Positions 49,694 through 58,050 of a DNA stretch of 64,000 bases are shown here, in pieces. A model generated the notes under the pieces. That model did not search any database. It saw only the letters and a program-made list of their open reading frames with translations, and was not told the DNA's origin. The DNA lies in NCBI RefSeq assembly GCF_003202235.1, contig NZ_MASU01000006.1, positions 310,001 to 374,000 of the forward strand. The letters run 5' to 3'. How positions within the stretch are numbered: position 1 is the first letter of the stretch; every line of letters starts with the position of its first letter. Source of the stretch: Prauserella flavalba. GTDB lineage: Bacteria; Actinomycetota; Actinomycetes; Mycobacteriales; Pseudonocardiaceae. Position numbers and translations under genes: made by a program.

Positions 49694-50838
49694 CACGCGC
49701 GTGCCTCCTTCGGCAGGCCGAGCACGCGCTCGGCGATGATGTTGCGCTCGATCTCGTCGGAGCCGCCGTAGATGGTGTCGGCGCGGGAGAACAGGAACAG
49801 TCGTTGCCACTCGTCGGGCTCACCGTCGTGGACGAGCGACCGCGCGCCCCGCGCGCGCATGCCCAGTTCGCCGAGGCGGCGGTGCCACTGGGCCCACAGC
49901 AGCTTGCCCACTGCGACCTCGGGCCCCGCGTCCTCGCCGAGCGTGCGCAGCGCGTGGGCACGCAGCACGCGCAGACCGATCCACGCGCGCGTGAGCTCCG
50001 TTCGCAGCACGGGGTCGTCGATCGTGCCCGTGCGCCTGGCCTGCTCGATCACGCCCTCCAGCTCGCGCCGGAAGCCGATCTGCTGGCCGAGGGTGGACAC
50101 GCCGCGCTCGAAGCCCAGCGTCGCCATCGCCACGCGCCAGCCGTCGCCGGGCTCGCCCACCACCATCGACGCGGGCGTGCGCGCGCCGTCGAAGAACACC
50201 TCGTTGAACTCCGAGGTTCCGGTGAGCTGCCGGATCGGCCGCACGGTGACGCCGTCCTGCCGCAGCGGCACGAGCAGGTACGACAGCCCGGAGTGCCGCC
50301 GTGAACCGGGTTCGGTGCGCGCGAGCACGAAGCACCAGTCGGCGACGTGGGCGAGCGAGGTCCAGATCTTCTGCCCGGTCACCACCCACTGGTCACCCTC
50401 GAGCCGCGCCGATGTCGACACTGCCGCCAGATCCGAGCCCGCTCCCGGCTCGGAGTAGCCCTGGCACCACAACTCCTCGACGGCCACGATCCTCGGCAGG
50501 AACCGCTGCCGCTGCTCGGGTGTGCCGTGCGCGATGAGCGTGGGGCCGAGCAGCTGTTCGCCGAGGTGGCCGACACGTGCGGGCGCGCCGGACGCCGCGT
50601 ACTCCTCGTGGAAGATCACCTGCTCCGCCAGGCTCAGCCCCCGTCCGCCGAACTCGCGCGGCCAGCCGACGCAGGTCCAGCCCGACGCGGCGAGGTGCCG
50701 CTCCCAGGCCAGGCGCAGGTCGAACGCCTCGTGCTCGCGGCCGGGACCGCCGAGCCCGCGCAGCGCGGCGAACTCGCCGGTGAGGTTCTCGGCCAGCCAG
50801 TCCGCCACCTCGCGGCGGAACAGCTCGTGGTCCTTCAC
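49693..50838 (-). CDS. fadE30: FadE30-type acyl-CoA dehydrogenase
   Basis: 381-aa FAD acyl-CoA dehydrogenase, first gene of the minus-strand unit. WCQGYSEPGAGSDLAAVSTSA near residue 125 is the family signature 1, GDQWVVTGQKIWTS follows, and the C-terminal IYGGSDEIERNIIAERVLGLP the typical end. Mycobacterial FadE30 dehydrogenates HIP-CoA. GTG 50838 is chosen, 5 nt after AGGAGG; GTG 50844 would overlap the ribosome site. Divergent from fadD3 across a KstR-like box. Confidence 0.88.
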   Translation of the reverse strand: MKDHELFRREVADWLAENLTGEFAALRGLGGPGREHEAFDLRLAWERHLAASGWTCVGWPREFGGRGLSLAEQVIFHEEYAASGAPARVGHLGEQLLGPTLIAHGTPEQRQRFLPRIVAVEELWCQGYSEPGAGSDLAAVSTSARLEGDQWVVTGQKIWTSLAHVADWCFVLARTEPGSRRHSGLSYLLVPLRQDGVTVRPIRQLTGTSEFNEVFFDGARTPASMVVGEPGDGWRVAMATLGFERGVSTLGQQIGFRRELEGVIEQARRTGTIDDPVLRTELTRAWIGLRVLRAHALRTLGEDAGPEVAVGKLLWAQWHRRLGELGMRARGARSLVHDGEPDEWQRLFLFSRADTIYGGSDEIERNIIAERVLGLPKEARA

Positions 50839-50870
50839 CCTCACCTCCTGCTACGGTTCACTGGCATAAT

Positions 50871-50884
50871 GAGAACACGTTCTA
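50871..50884. promoter_or_regulatory. KstR-like operator in the fadE30-fadD3 divergent gap
   Basis: GAGAACACGTTCTA matches TnnAACnnGTTnnA except the first base and shares flanks with 42385-42398. It sits in a 72-bp gap serving both directions, so one site may control two operons. Confidence 0.7.
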
Positions 50885-50910
50885 GATTTCGCGTCCAGTG
50901 AGGGAGCGAG

Positions 50911-52461
50911 ATGGCAGAGACGCACATCGCGCGGTCGATCCCCGGCGCGGTCAGGGCTGCGGCGGAGCGGTTCGGTTCCCGTGAGGCTGTGGTGGACGGC
51001 GACGTGCGCTTGACGTTCGCCGAACTTCTAGAACATGTTCAAATGCTGGCTCGCGTGTTCGCCGCGGGCGGCGTCCGGCCGGGCGACCGCGTGGCGATCA
51101 ACTCGCCGAACACCCACCACTGGGTCGTGGCGGCGCTCGGCGCTCACTACGCGGGCGCGACGCTCGTGCCCGTCAACACCCGGTTCACCGGGGCCGAGAC
51201 GGTCGACCTGCTGCGCCGCAGTCGCGCCCGCGCGCTCGTGGTTGCGGGCGACTTCCTCGGCACCGACCGGCTCGCCGGCATCCACGAGGCCGCAGGCGAG
51301 GCGGGCCTGCCCGAGCTGGGCACGGTCATCCGCATCCCGGTGCCCGGTCCGCTCGCCCCCGCCGAGGGCGTGCTCGACTGGCCCGACCTGCCCGGCGTCG
51401 CCCAGCGCGTACCGCTCACCGAGGTCGAGGCGCGCGCCGACGCGGTGTCGCCGGACGACGTGAGCGACATCCTCTTCACCTCGGGCACCACGGGCCGGAG
51501 CAAGGGCGTGCAGTCGGCGCACCGGCAGGCACTCGCCGTGGCACAGGCCTGGGCCGAGTGCGGAGAGGTGACCGAAACCGACCGCTACCTCGTGGTGAAC
51601 CCCTTCTTCCACAGCTTCGGCTACAAGGCCGGGATCCTGGTCAGCCTGCTCACCGGCGCGACGCTGCTCCCGCAGGCCGTCTTCGACACCCGGTCGCTGC
51701 TCGACCTCGTCGAGGCCGAACGGGTGTCGGTGCTGCCAGGAGCGCCCGCGATCTTCCAGAGCCTGCTGCCCGAAGCGCCCGGCCGGGACCTCTCGTCGCT
51801 GCGGCTCGCCGTGACCGGAGCCGCCCCGGTTCCGGTGACACTCGTCGAGCGCATGCGCGACGAGCTCGGCTTCCGCACCGTGCTCACCGCGTACGGGCTC
51901 ACCGAGGCAGTGGTGGCCACGATGTGCCGTCCCGGCGACGACCCGGAGACCGTCTCGCGCACGTCGGGCCGCGCCACCGCGGGGTTCGAGGTCGCGATCG
52001 CCGGATCCGGCGAGATCCTGCTGCGCGGCCCGAACGTCATGCTCGGCTACCTCGACGACCCCGGGGCCACGGCTACGGCGATCGACGCCGACGGCTGGCT
52101 GCACACCGGCGACGTCGGCGCGCTCGACGCCAACGGAAACCTCACGATCACCGACCGGCTCAAGGACATGTACATCTGCGGCGGCTTCAACGTCTACCCG
52201 GCCGAGGTCGAACAGGCACTCCGGCGGCTCGACGGCGTCGAGGACGTCGCCGTCGTCGGCGTGCCGGACGGGCGGCTCGGCGAGGTCGGCAAGGCGTTCG
52301 TCGTCTCCGGCGGGCAGCTCTCCGAGGACGACGTGCACGCGTTCTGCCGCGAACGGCTCGCCAACTACAAGCGGCCCCGCTCGGTCGAGTTCGTACCCGA
52401 GCTGCCGCGCAACGCCTCGGGCAAGGTGCTGAAACGCCTGCTGGGTAAGGAGGACGCATGA
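50911..52461 (+). CDS. fadD3: FadD3-type HIP-CoA ligase
   Basis: 516-aa AMP-forming CoA ligase that activates the steroid-derived propionate side chain (HIP), committing it to the pathway. ILFTSGTTGRSKGVQSAHR near residue 190 is the P-loop, AYGLTEAVVATM near 330, GWLHTGDVGALD near 395, DRLKDMYICGGFNVYPAEVE the hinge, and NASGKVLKRLL the C-terminal Lys site. ATG follows GAGGGAGCG. Stop overlaps the next gene (ATGA). A KstR-like box lies inside the coding sequence at 51029-51042. Confidence 0.9.
   Translation: MAETHIARSIPGAVRAAAERFGSREAVVDGDVRLTFAELLEHVQMLARVFAAGGVRPGDRVAINSPNTHHWVVAALGAHYAGATLVPVNTRFTGAETVDLLRRSRARALVVAGDFLGTDRLAGIHEAAGEAGLPELGTVIRIPVPGPLAPAEGVLDWPDLPGVAQRVPLTEVEARADAVSPDDVSDILFTSGTTGRSKGVQSAHRQALAVAQAWAECGEVTETDRYLVVNPFFHSFGYKAGILVSLLTGATLLPQAVFDTRSLLDLVEAERVSVLPGAPAIFQSLLPEAPGRDLSSLRLAVTGAAPVPVTLVERMRDELGFRTVLTAYGLTEAVVATMCRPGDDPETVSRTSGRATAGFEVAIAGSGEILLRGPNVMLGYLDDPGATATAIDADGWLHTGDVGALDANGNLTITDRLKDMYICGGFNVYPAEVEQALRRLDGVEDVAVVGVPDGRLGEVGKAFVVSGGQLSEDDVHAFCRERLANYKRPRSVEFVPELPRNASGKVLKRLLGKEDA
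51029..51042. promoter_or_regulatory. KstR-like motif inside the fadD3 coding sequence
   Basis: TAGAACATGTTCAA matches TnnAACnnGTTnnA at every fixed position, 118 nt into the gene. It may be a second operator (roadblock) or a chance coding match; no start lies just downstream. Confidence 0.35.
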
Positions 52462-53300
52462 CGGACGTGGTCCGCTACGAGTGCCGCGACGGGGTGGCGC
52501 TGGTGACGATGAACCGGCCGGAGTACCGCAACGCGCAGAACTCGGCGATGACCTACGCGCTGGACGACGCGTTCACGCGGGCGGTGGACGATCCGGAGGT
52601 GCGCGTGATCGTGCTGGCGGGGGAGGGCAAGCACTTCTCGGCGGGCCACGACATCGGCTCTCCCGGCCGGGACGCCGACGAGTCCTTCGACCGCAGGGCC
52701 GTGATGTGGTGGGACCACACCACCCGGGAGGGCGGTGACCGGAGGTTCGCCCGCGAGTCCGAGGTGTATCTGGGGATGTGCCGGCGGTGGCGGGAGATCC
52801 CGAAGCCGATGATCGCGTCGGTGCAGGGCGCGTGCATCGCGGGTGGGCTGATGCTGGCGTGGGTGTGTGATCTGATCGTGGCCGCCGACGACGCGTTCTT
52901 CGCCGATCCCGTGGTGCGGATGGGCATTCCTGGCGTCGAGTACTTCGCGCACCCGTGGGTGCTGGGGCCGAGGGCGGCCAAGGAAGTGTTGTTCACCGGC
53001 GAACGCTTCGACGTTCACCAGGCCAGGGAGTGGGGCATGGTGAGCATGGTCGTGCCGCGGGCGGAGCTTGAGCAGCGCACGCTGGAGCTGGCCGGGAAGA
53101 TCGCCGCGATGCCCTCGTTCGGGCTGGCCCTCGCGAAGAAGGCGGTGAACCAGGCCGAGGACCTGATGGGCCTGCGGTCCGGCATGGACTCCGTGTTCGG
53201 CCTGCACCACTTCGCCCACGCCCACAACGCCGAGACCTCCACCGACTCGCTCGGCGGGCAGACCGCCCGGTCGATGCGGGACGGGAACGGGGCCCGCTAG
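52458..53300 (+). CDS. Enoyl-CoA hydratase-family protein in the fadD3 operon
   Basis: 280-aa crotonase. EGKHFSAGHDIGSPGRDAD near residue 57 and QGACIAGGLMLAWVCDLIVAADDAFFADPV near 125-150 form the oxyanion loops; the later Asp-Pro in place of the usual Glu-x-Gly suggests altered water activation. The C-terminal GLHHFAHAHNAETSTDSLGG tail resembles steroid-pathway EchA19-like proteins. Overlaps fadD3 by ATGA and fadE31 by TAGTG. No equivalent sits here in the M. tuberculosis cluster as I recall it. Confidence 0.82.
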   Translation: MTDVVRYECRDGVALVTMNRPEYRNAQNSAMTYALDDAFTRAVDDPEVRVIVLAGEGKHFSAGHDIGSPGRDADESFDRRAVMWWDHTTREGGDRRFARESEVYLGMCRRWREIPKPMIASVQGACIAGGLMLAWVCDLIVAADDAFFADPVVRMGIPGVEYFAHPWVLGPRAAKEVLFTGERFDVHQAREWGMVSMVVPRAELEQRTLELAGKIAAMPSFGLALAKKAVNQAEDLMGLRSGMDSVFGLHHFAHAHNAETSTDSLGGQTARSMRDGNGAR

Positions 53301-54433
53301 TGGACCTCGACATCGACGAGGCGTCGGCGGCCTTCCGCGACGAGGTGCGCGCATGGCTGGCCGAGCACGTGCCCAGACCCGCGCTGCCCTCGATGGACAC
53401 CGCCGTGGGCTTCCAGGCGCACCGTGAGTGGGAGGCGACGCTCGCCGACGCGCGCCTGTCCGTGGTGTCCTGGCCGCGCGAGTACGGAGGCCGCGACGCG
53501 TCGCTGCTGCAGTGGCTGTTGTTCGAGGAGGAGTACTACGCGGCGGGTGCGCCCGGCCGGGTCGGGCAGAACGGGATCTTCATGCTCGCCCCGACGCTGT
53601 TCGCCCACGGCACGCCCGAGCAACGCGAGCGGATCCTGCCGCCGATGGCCCGCGGTGAGCAGGTGTGGGCGCAGGCGTGGTCCGAACCCGAGGCGGGCAG
53701 CGACCTCGCCGCGCTGCGCAGCCGGGCCGTGCGCACCGACGGCGGCTGGCTGGCCTCGGGTGCGAAGACGTGGAGCTCGCGGGCCGCGTTCGCCGACCGC
53801 GCCTTCGGGCTGTTCCGCACCGACCCGGAGTCGCGGCGCCATCGCGGGCTCACCTACCTGATGCTCGATCTGCGGGCCGAGGGCGTGACGGTGCGGCCGA
53901 TCCCGCAGCTCGACGGCGAGCCTGGGTTCGCCGAGATCTTCCTGGACAACGTGTTCGTGCCCGACGCCGACGTGATCGGCGAGGCCGGCGAGGGCTGGCG
54001 CGTGGCGATGACCACCGCGAACAACGAGCGCGGCCTCTCGCTGCGCAGCCCCGGCCGGTTCCTCGCCGCCGCGGACCGGCTCGCGGCACTGTGGCGGGAG
54101 CGGGGTGAGCCGGCGCAGTTCACGGACCGCGTTGCCGACGCGTGGATCGGCGCGCGCGCCTACCAGCTCTACACCTACGCCACGGTGACCAGGCTCGCCG
54201 AGGGCGGCGGCCTCGGCCCCGAGTCCAGTGTCAACAAACTGTTCTGGTCGCACCTCGACGTCGCGCTGCACGAGACCGCGCTCGACCTGCTCGGTCCCGA
54301 GGGCGAGCTCACCGGCCCGTGGACCGACGGCTACCTGTTCTCCCTCGCCGGGCCCATCTACGGCGGCACCGACCAGATCCAGCGCAACACGATCGCCGAA
54401 CGCCTGCTCGGCCTGCCCAGGGAGGCACGATGA
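53300..54433 (+). CDS. fadE31: FadE31-type acyl-CoA dehydrogenase
   Basis: 377-aa acyl-CoA dehydrogenase. QAWSEPEAGSDLAALRSRAV near residue 130 is the signature; GEPGFAEIFLDNVFVPDADVIGEAGEGWRVAM near 208-235 is the FAD/substrate segment; the end GPIYGGTDQIQRNTIAERLLGLP is typical. GTG 53300 overlaps the previous TAG by one base; the stop overlaps fadE32 (ATGA). Expected to act on ring-opened CoA thioesters. Confidence 0.86.
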   Translation: MDLDIDEASAAFRDEVRAWLAEHVPRPALPSMDTAVGFQAHREWEATLADARLSVVSWPREYGGRDASLLQWLLFEEEYYAAGAPGRVGQNGIFMLAPTLFAHGTPEQRERILPPMARGEQVWAQAWSEPEAGSDLAALRSRAVRTDGGWLASGAKTWSSRAAFADRAFGLFRTDPESRRHRGLTYLMLDLRAEGVTVRPIPQLDGEPGFAEIFLDNVFVPDADVIGEAGEGWRVAMTTANNERGLSLRSPGRFLAAADRLAALWRERGEPAQFTDRVADAWIGARAYQLYTYATVTRLAEGGGLGPESSVNKLFWSHLDVALHETALDLLGPEGELTGPWTDGYLFSLAGPIYGGTDQIQRNTIAERLLGLPREAR

Positions 54434-55368
54434 GGTTTGCCCCCACCGCCGAGCAGCGGCAGTTCGCCGCGAGCCTGCACGATCTGCTGGCCGGAGCCGA
54501 CACCCCCGCCACCGTCCGCGCCTGGGGCGACGGCAGGCACGAACCCGGCCTCAAGATCTGGCGCGACCTCGCCGACCTCGGGCTACCCGCCCTGCTCGTT
54601 CCCGAGCGCGACGGCGGCCTCGGCGGCTCGGCCACCGACCTGGTGGTGGCGTTCGAGGTGCTCGGCTACCACGCGGTGCCGGGACCGCTCGCCGAGTCGG
54701 TCGCGGTGGCGCCGAGCCTCGCGCCGCGGGAGTCGCTGCCCGCGCTCGCCTCCGGTGAACTGCTCGCCACCGTCGCGCAGCCCCCGCTCGTGCCGTACGC
54801 CCTCGACGCGGACGTCGCCGGGCTCGTACTGCGTGTGCACGACGGCGCCGTCGAGCGGACCGGAGCCGACGGGGAGCCGGTGCGATCGCTCGACGCCGCC
54901 CGGCGACTGTTCCCGGTGCGAGCGGGCGAGGTGCTCGGCACCGCACCGGCGGAGGCATTCGAGCTGGGCGTGCTCGCCGTGTCCGCTCAGCTGACCGGTG
55001 CCGGGCGGTGGCTGCTGGGGCAGGCGAGCGCGTACGCGAAACAGCGCGAACAGTACGGCCGGGCCATCGGCTCGTTCCAGGCCGTGAAGCACCTGCTCGC
55101 CGACGTGGCGACGCGACTGGAGCTCGCGCGCCCCCTCGCGCACGGTGCCGCGGTCACGATGACCGCGCGCGACGTCTCCGCAGCCAAGGTCGCGGCCGGC
55201 GAGGCCGCCTACCTCGCCGCTCGCACGGCATTGCAGGTGCACGGCGCCATCGGCTACACCGCCGAGCACGACCTGGGACTGTGGCTCACCAGAGTGAGGG
55301 CGCTGACCGGGGCGTGGGGCGGCGCGGCCTGGCATCGCGCGCGGGTGCTGGGCGGGCGCGATGGATGA
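54430..55368 (+). CDS. fadE32: FadE32-type acyl-CoA dehydrogenase (short subunit)
   Basis: 312 aa, shorter than a standard 380-aa acyl-CoA dehydrogenase: the central beta domain is reduced and the WSEPxAGSD signature is missing. The C-domain keeps AYAKQREQYGRAIGSFQAVKHLLADVATRLE near 195-225 and LQVHGAIGYTAEHDLGLWLTR, which supplies the catalytic/FAD contacts. Such short proteins pair with a second FadE as alpha2beta2 heterotetramers in steroid degraders. It overlaps fadE33 by 8 nt, consistent with subunit coupling. Confidence 0.82.
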   Translation: MRFAPTAEQRQFAASLHDLLAGADTPATVRAWGDGRHEPGLKIWRDLADLGLPALLVPERDGGLGGSATDLVVAFEVLGYHAVPGPLAESVAVAPSLAPRESLPALASGELLATVAQPPLVPYALDADVAGLVLRVHDGAVERTGADGEPVRSLDAARRLFPVRAGEVLGTAPAEAFELGVLAVSAQLTGAGRWLLGQASAYAKQREQYGRAIGSFQAVKHLLADVATRLELARPLAHGAAVTMTARDVSAAKVAAGEAAYLAARTALQVHGAIGYTAEHDLGLWLTRVRALTGAWGGAAWHRARVLGGRDG

Positions 55369-56449
55369 GACGACCGCGCTACGTCAGGCCGTGCGCGGCC
55401 TGCTCGCCAAACGCTCCGAACCGAGGACGGCCGTCGAGACCCCGCTCGGCTACGACCACGAGCTGTGGTCGATCCTGACCGGGCAGATCGGCGTCGCCGC
55501 CCTGGCCGTGCCCGAACGCTACGGGGGCGCGGGCGCCACGCTCGCCGAACTGTGCGTCGTGCTCCACGAGCTTGGCCGCACGCTGACCCCGTGCCCGCTG
55601 CTCGGCTCCGCGGTCGTGGCGGCGCAGGCGCTGCTCGCGACGGGTGACACCGACGCGTGCGCGCGGCTGCTCCCCGGCATCGCCGAGGGCACCCGCGTCG
55701 CCACGCTCGCGTGGAGCGGACCCGACGGCGGCTGGTCCCCGGAGCGGCCCGCCGTGAAGGCCGACGGCTCCACCCTGACCGGAACGGCGTGCTACGTGCT
55801 CGACGGCGATCTCGCCGATGTGCTGCTCGTGGCCGCCCGCACCACCGGGGGGACCGGTCTGTTCGAGGTGGACGCCACCGCCGCCGGCGTGCGGCGCGAG
55901 CACACCCCTTCGCTCGACCCCGCCCGCAGGCTCGCGATCGTGGACCTTGCCGGGGTGCCCGCGCGCCGCCTCGACCGGGGTGACTACACGCCGTGCCTGC
56001 GACACGTCCGGGACGTCGCGCTCGTCGCGCTCGCCGCGGAACAGACCGGGGCGGCCGAGCGGGCGCTGGAGGCCACCGTCGAATACAGCCTGCAACGACA
56101 CCAGTTCGGCAGGCCCATCGGCGCTTTCCAGGCGCTCAAGCACCGCATGGCGGACGCGTTCGTCCGGCTCGAGCAGGCACGCTCCGCCGTGCACGCGGCG
56201 CTGCGCTCCGCTGTCGGCGACACCCCGGAGCTGCCGCTCGACGCCGCGGTCGCGAAGATCGTGTGCGCGGAGGCACTGCGGCACATCGCCGCCGAGATGA
56301 TCCAGCTCCACGGCGGCATCGCCATCACCTGGGAGCACGACGCGCACCTGTACTTCCGGCGGGCCCACGGCAGCGCGCAGCTCTTCGGTGAACCCGAGGC
56401 GCACGTGGCCGCGCTCGCGGTCTGCGGCGTTCCGGGTGGGGGTGTGTGA
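55361..56449 (+). CDS. fadE33: FadE33-type acyl-CoA dehydrogenase (partner subunit)
   Basis: 362-aa acyl-CoA dehydrogenase-like protein. The N-domain has VPERYGGAGATLAELCVVLHELGR near residue 47-70; the middle domain is degenerate; the C-domain has YSLQRHQFGRPIGAFQALKHRMADAFVRLEQ near 245-275 and MIQLHGGIAITWEHDAHLYFRR near 320. Probably the heteromeric partner of the short FadE encoded just upstream. Last gene of the fadD3 operon. Confidence 0.82.
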   Translation: MDETTALRQAVRGLLAKRSEPRTAVETPLGYDHELWSILTGQIGVAALAVPERYGGAGATLAELCVVLHELGRTLTPCPLLGSAVVAAQALLATGDTDACARLLPGIAEGTRVATLAWSGPDGGWSPERPAVKADGSTLTGTACYVLDGDLADVLLVAARTTGGTGLFEVDATAAGVRREHTPSLDPARRLAIVDLAGVPARRLDRGDYTPCLRHVRDVALVALAAEQTGAAERALEATVEYSLQRHQFGRPIGAFQALKHRMADAFVRLEQARSAVHAALRSAVGDTPELPLDAAVAKIVCAEALRHIAAEMIQLHGGIAITWEHDAHLYFRRAHGSAQLFGEPEAHVAALAVCGVPGGGV

Positions 56450-56459
56450 TGCTGGCGGA

Positions 56460-57173
56460 ATGACCGACGAGCTGACGCACGCGGCGGGCCCGGGAGAACC
56501 GGAAGGGCTGGCCGGCGTTCTGAGCAAGATCGCTCGCTCGCTCGAACCGGAACCCGACGTCGAGCGCACCGTCGAGCAGATCGTGGCGGCCACGGCGCTG
56601 ACCGTGCCCGGCGTGGAGCACGCCGGGATCTCCTTCGTGGAACGCGGGGAGATACGTTCGGTCGCGCCGTCGAACGACCTGGTCGCCAAGCTCGACCAGT
56701 GGCAGCACGAGCTGCGCGAGGGCCCGTGCGTCGACGCCATCTTCGACGACCCGGTCTACCGCACCGGCGACCTCGCGCTGGACGACCGGTGGCCGAGGTT
56801 CGGCGAGCGTGCTAAGGGCGGCGGGATCCGGTCGATGCTGTGTTTCCGCCTGTTCACCAGCAAGACCGTGCTCGGAGCGCTGAACCTGTACTCGTCGGTG
56901 CCGGACGCCTTCGACGCCGAATGCGAGCGCATCGGGGAGCTGTTCGCCGCACACGCCGCGATCGCGCTCGCGGGGTCGCGCGGACTCGAACAGCTGCAGG
57001 ACGCCCTGCGCACCCGCGACGTCATCGGCATGGCCAAGGGCATCCTCATGCAGCGCCACGGCGTCGGCCCCGACCGCGCGTTCGAACTGCTCGTCCAGGC
57101 CTCCCAGCACACCAACATCAAGCTCCGCGACGCCGCCGAATGGCTGGTCAACGACAGCGCCCGCGGCCGCTGA
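56460..57173 (+). CDS. GAF and ANTAR domain antitermination regulator
   Basis: 237-aa regulator. A GAF sensor domain (about 25-165, with PGVEHAGISFVERG and EGPCVDAIFDDP) precedes a C-terminal ANTAR RNA-binding domain (about 172-232; LRTRDVIGMAKGILMQRHGV then ASQHTNIKLRDAAEWLV). ANTAR proteins bind dual-hexaloop RNA hairpins to prevent termination. It begins 10 nt after fadE33, so read-through transcription from the steroid operon is possible. Confidence 0.88.
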   Translation: MTDELTHAAGPGEPEGLAGVLSKIARSLEPEPDVERTVEQIVAATALTVPGVEHAGISFVERGEIRSVAPSNDLVAKLDQWQHELREGPCVDAIFDDPVYRTGDLALDDRWPRFGERAKGGGIRSMLCFRLFTSKTVLGALNLYSSVPDAFDAECERIGELFAAHAAIALAGSRGLEQLQDALRTRDVIGMAKGILMQRHGVGPDRAFELLVQASQHTNIKLRDAAEWLVNDSARGR

Positions 57174-57187
57174 TCCACCCATCCCGG

Positions 57188-57214
57188 CCGCAGTGAAGGT
57201 GGCCTTCACCGCGG
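57188..57214. repeat. Dispersed palindromic repeat, solo-arm copy (family A)
   Basis: Single arm CCGCAGTGAAGG-TGG-CCTTCACCGCGG, itself an inverted repeat with 11 of 12 pairs and a 3-nt loop. It lies between convergent genes and may be a reduced form of the two-arm element. Confidence 0.75.
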
Positions 57215-57243
57215 AGGCAGGGTGTTCGTACCTCAGGCCCGGC

Positions 57244-58050
57244 TCAGCCCTGCCCGGGACGCAGGTGGGCGCTCACCGGCACCACGAGCGGGGTGCCCGC
57301 GACCGGGTCGGGCAGCACCTTCGCGTCGAGGTCGAACACATCCGACAGCAGCTGCTCGGACAGCACCTCCGAGGGCGGGCCCTGCGCGACGACCCGCCCC
57401 TCGCGCATGGCCACGAGCGTGTCGGCGTAACGCGCCGCGAGGTTGAGGTCGTGCAGCACCATCACGACCGTGGTGCCGCGCTCGGTGTGCAACCGGTGCA
57501 CGAGGTCGAGCACGTCCACCTGGTGGGCCAGGTCGAGGTAGGTGATCGGCTCGTCGAGCAGGAGCAGGGACGTGTCCTGCGCGAGCGTCATGGAGATCCA
57601 CGCGCGCTGCCGCTGTCCACCCGACAGCTCGTCGACCACCCGCTCGGCGTGGACGTCCATCCCGGTCAGCGACAGCGCGCGCGACACGGCCTCCTCGTCG
57701 CCGGCCGACCACTGGCGGTACCACCGCTGGTGCGGTTGGCGTCCTCGCGACACCAGGTCGGCGACGGTGAGCCCCTCCGGTGCGCTCGGCGTCTGCGGCA
57801 GCAGGCCCACGACCGTCGCGACCTCCCGCGTCGGCAGCCGGTCGATGCGCTTGCCGTCGAGCAGCACGGCACCCGAGCGCGGCGCCAGCAGCCGGCCCAG
57901 CGCACGCAGCAGCGTGGACTTGCCGCAGCCGTTGGGGCCGATGATCACCGTGATGGAGCCGTCGACCACGTCGAGGTCGAGCTCGTCGACCACCACGCGG
58001 TCGCCGTAGCCGAGCCGCACCCCCTCGGCCCGTAGCCGTACCTCGGTCAC
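57244..58050 (-). CDS. Iron-siderophore ABC transporter ATP-binding protein (FepC/FecE type)
   Basis: 268-aa ATPase. Walker A IGPNGCGKST near residue 38, the Q-loop LLPQTPSAPEGLTV, signature LSGGQRQRAW near 142, Walker B LLLLDEPITYLD near 162, and the H-loop VLHDLNLAARY. The ITYLDL sequence after Walker B is characteristic of siderophore importers. GTG 58050 overlaps the permease stop (GTGA); third gene of the minus-strand import operon. Confidence 0.92.
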   Translation of the reverse strand: MTEVRLRAEGVRLGYGDRVVVDELDLDVVDGSITVIIGPNGCGKSTLLRALGRLLAPRSGAVLLDGKRIDRLPTREVATVVGLLPQTPSAPEGLTVADLVSRGRQPHQRWYRQWSAGDEEAVSRALSLTGMDVHAERVVDELSGGQRQRAWISMTLAQDTSLLLLDEPITYLDLAHQVDVLDLVHRLHTERGTTVVMVLHDLNLAARYADTLVAMREGRVVAQGPPSEVLSEQLLSDVFDLDAKVLPDPVAGTPLVVPVSAHLRPGQG

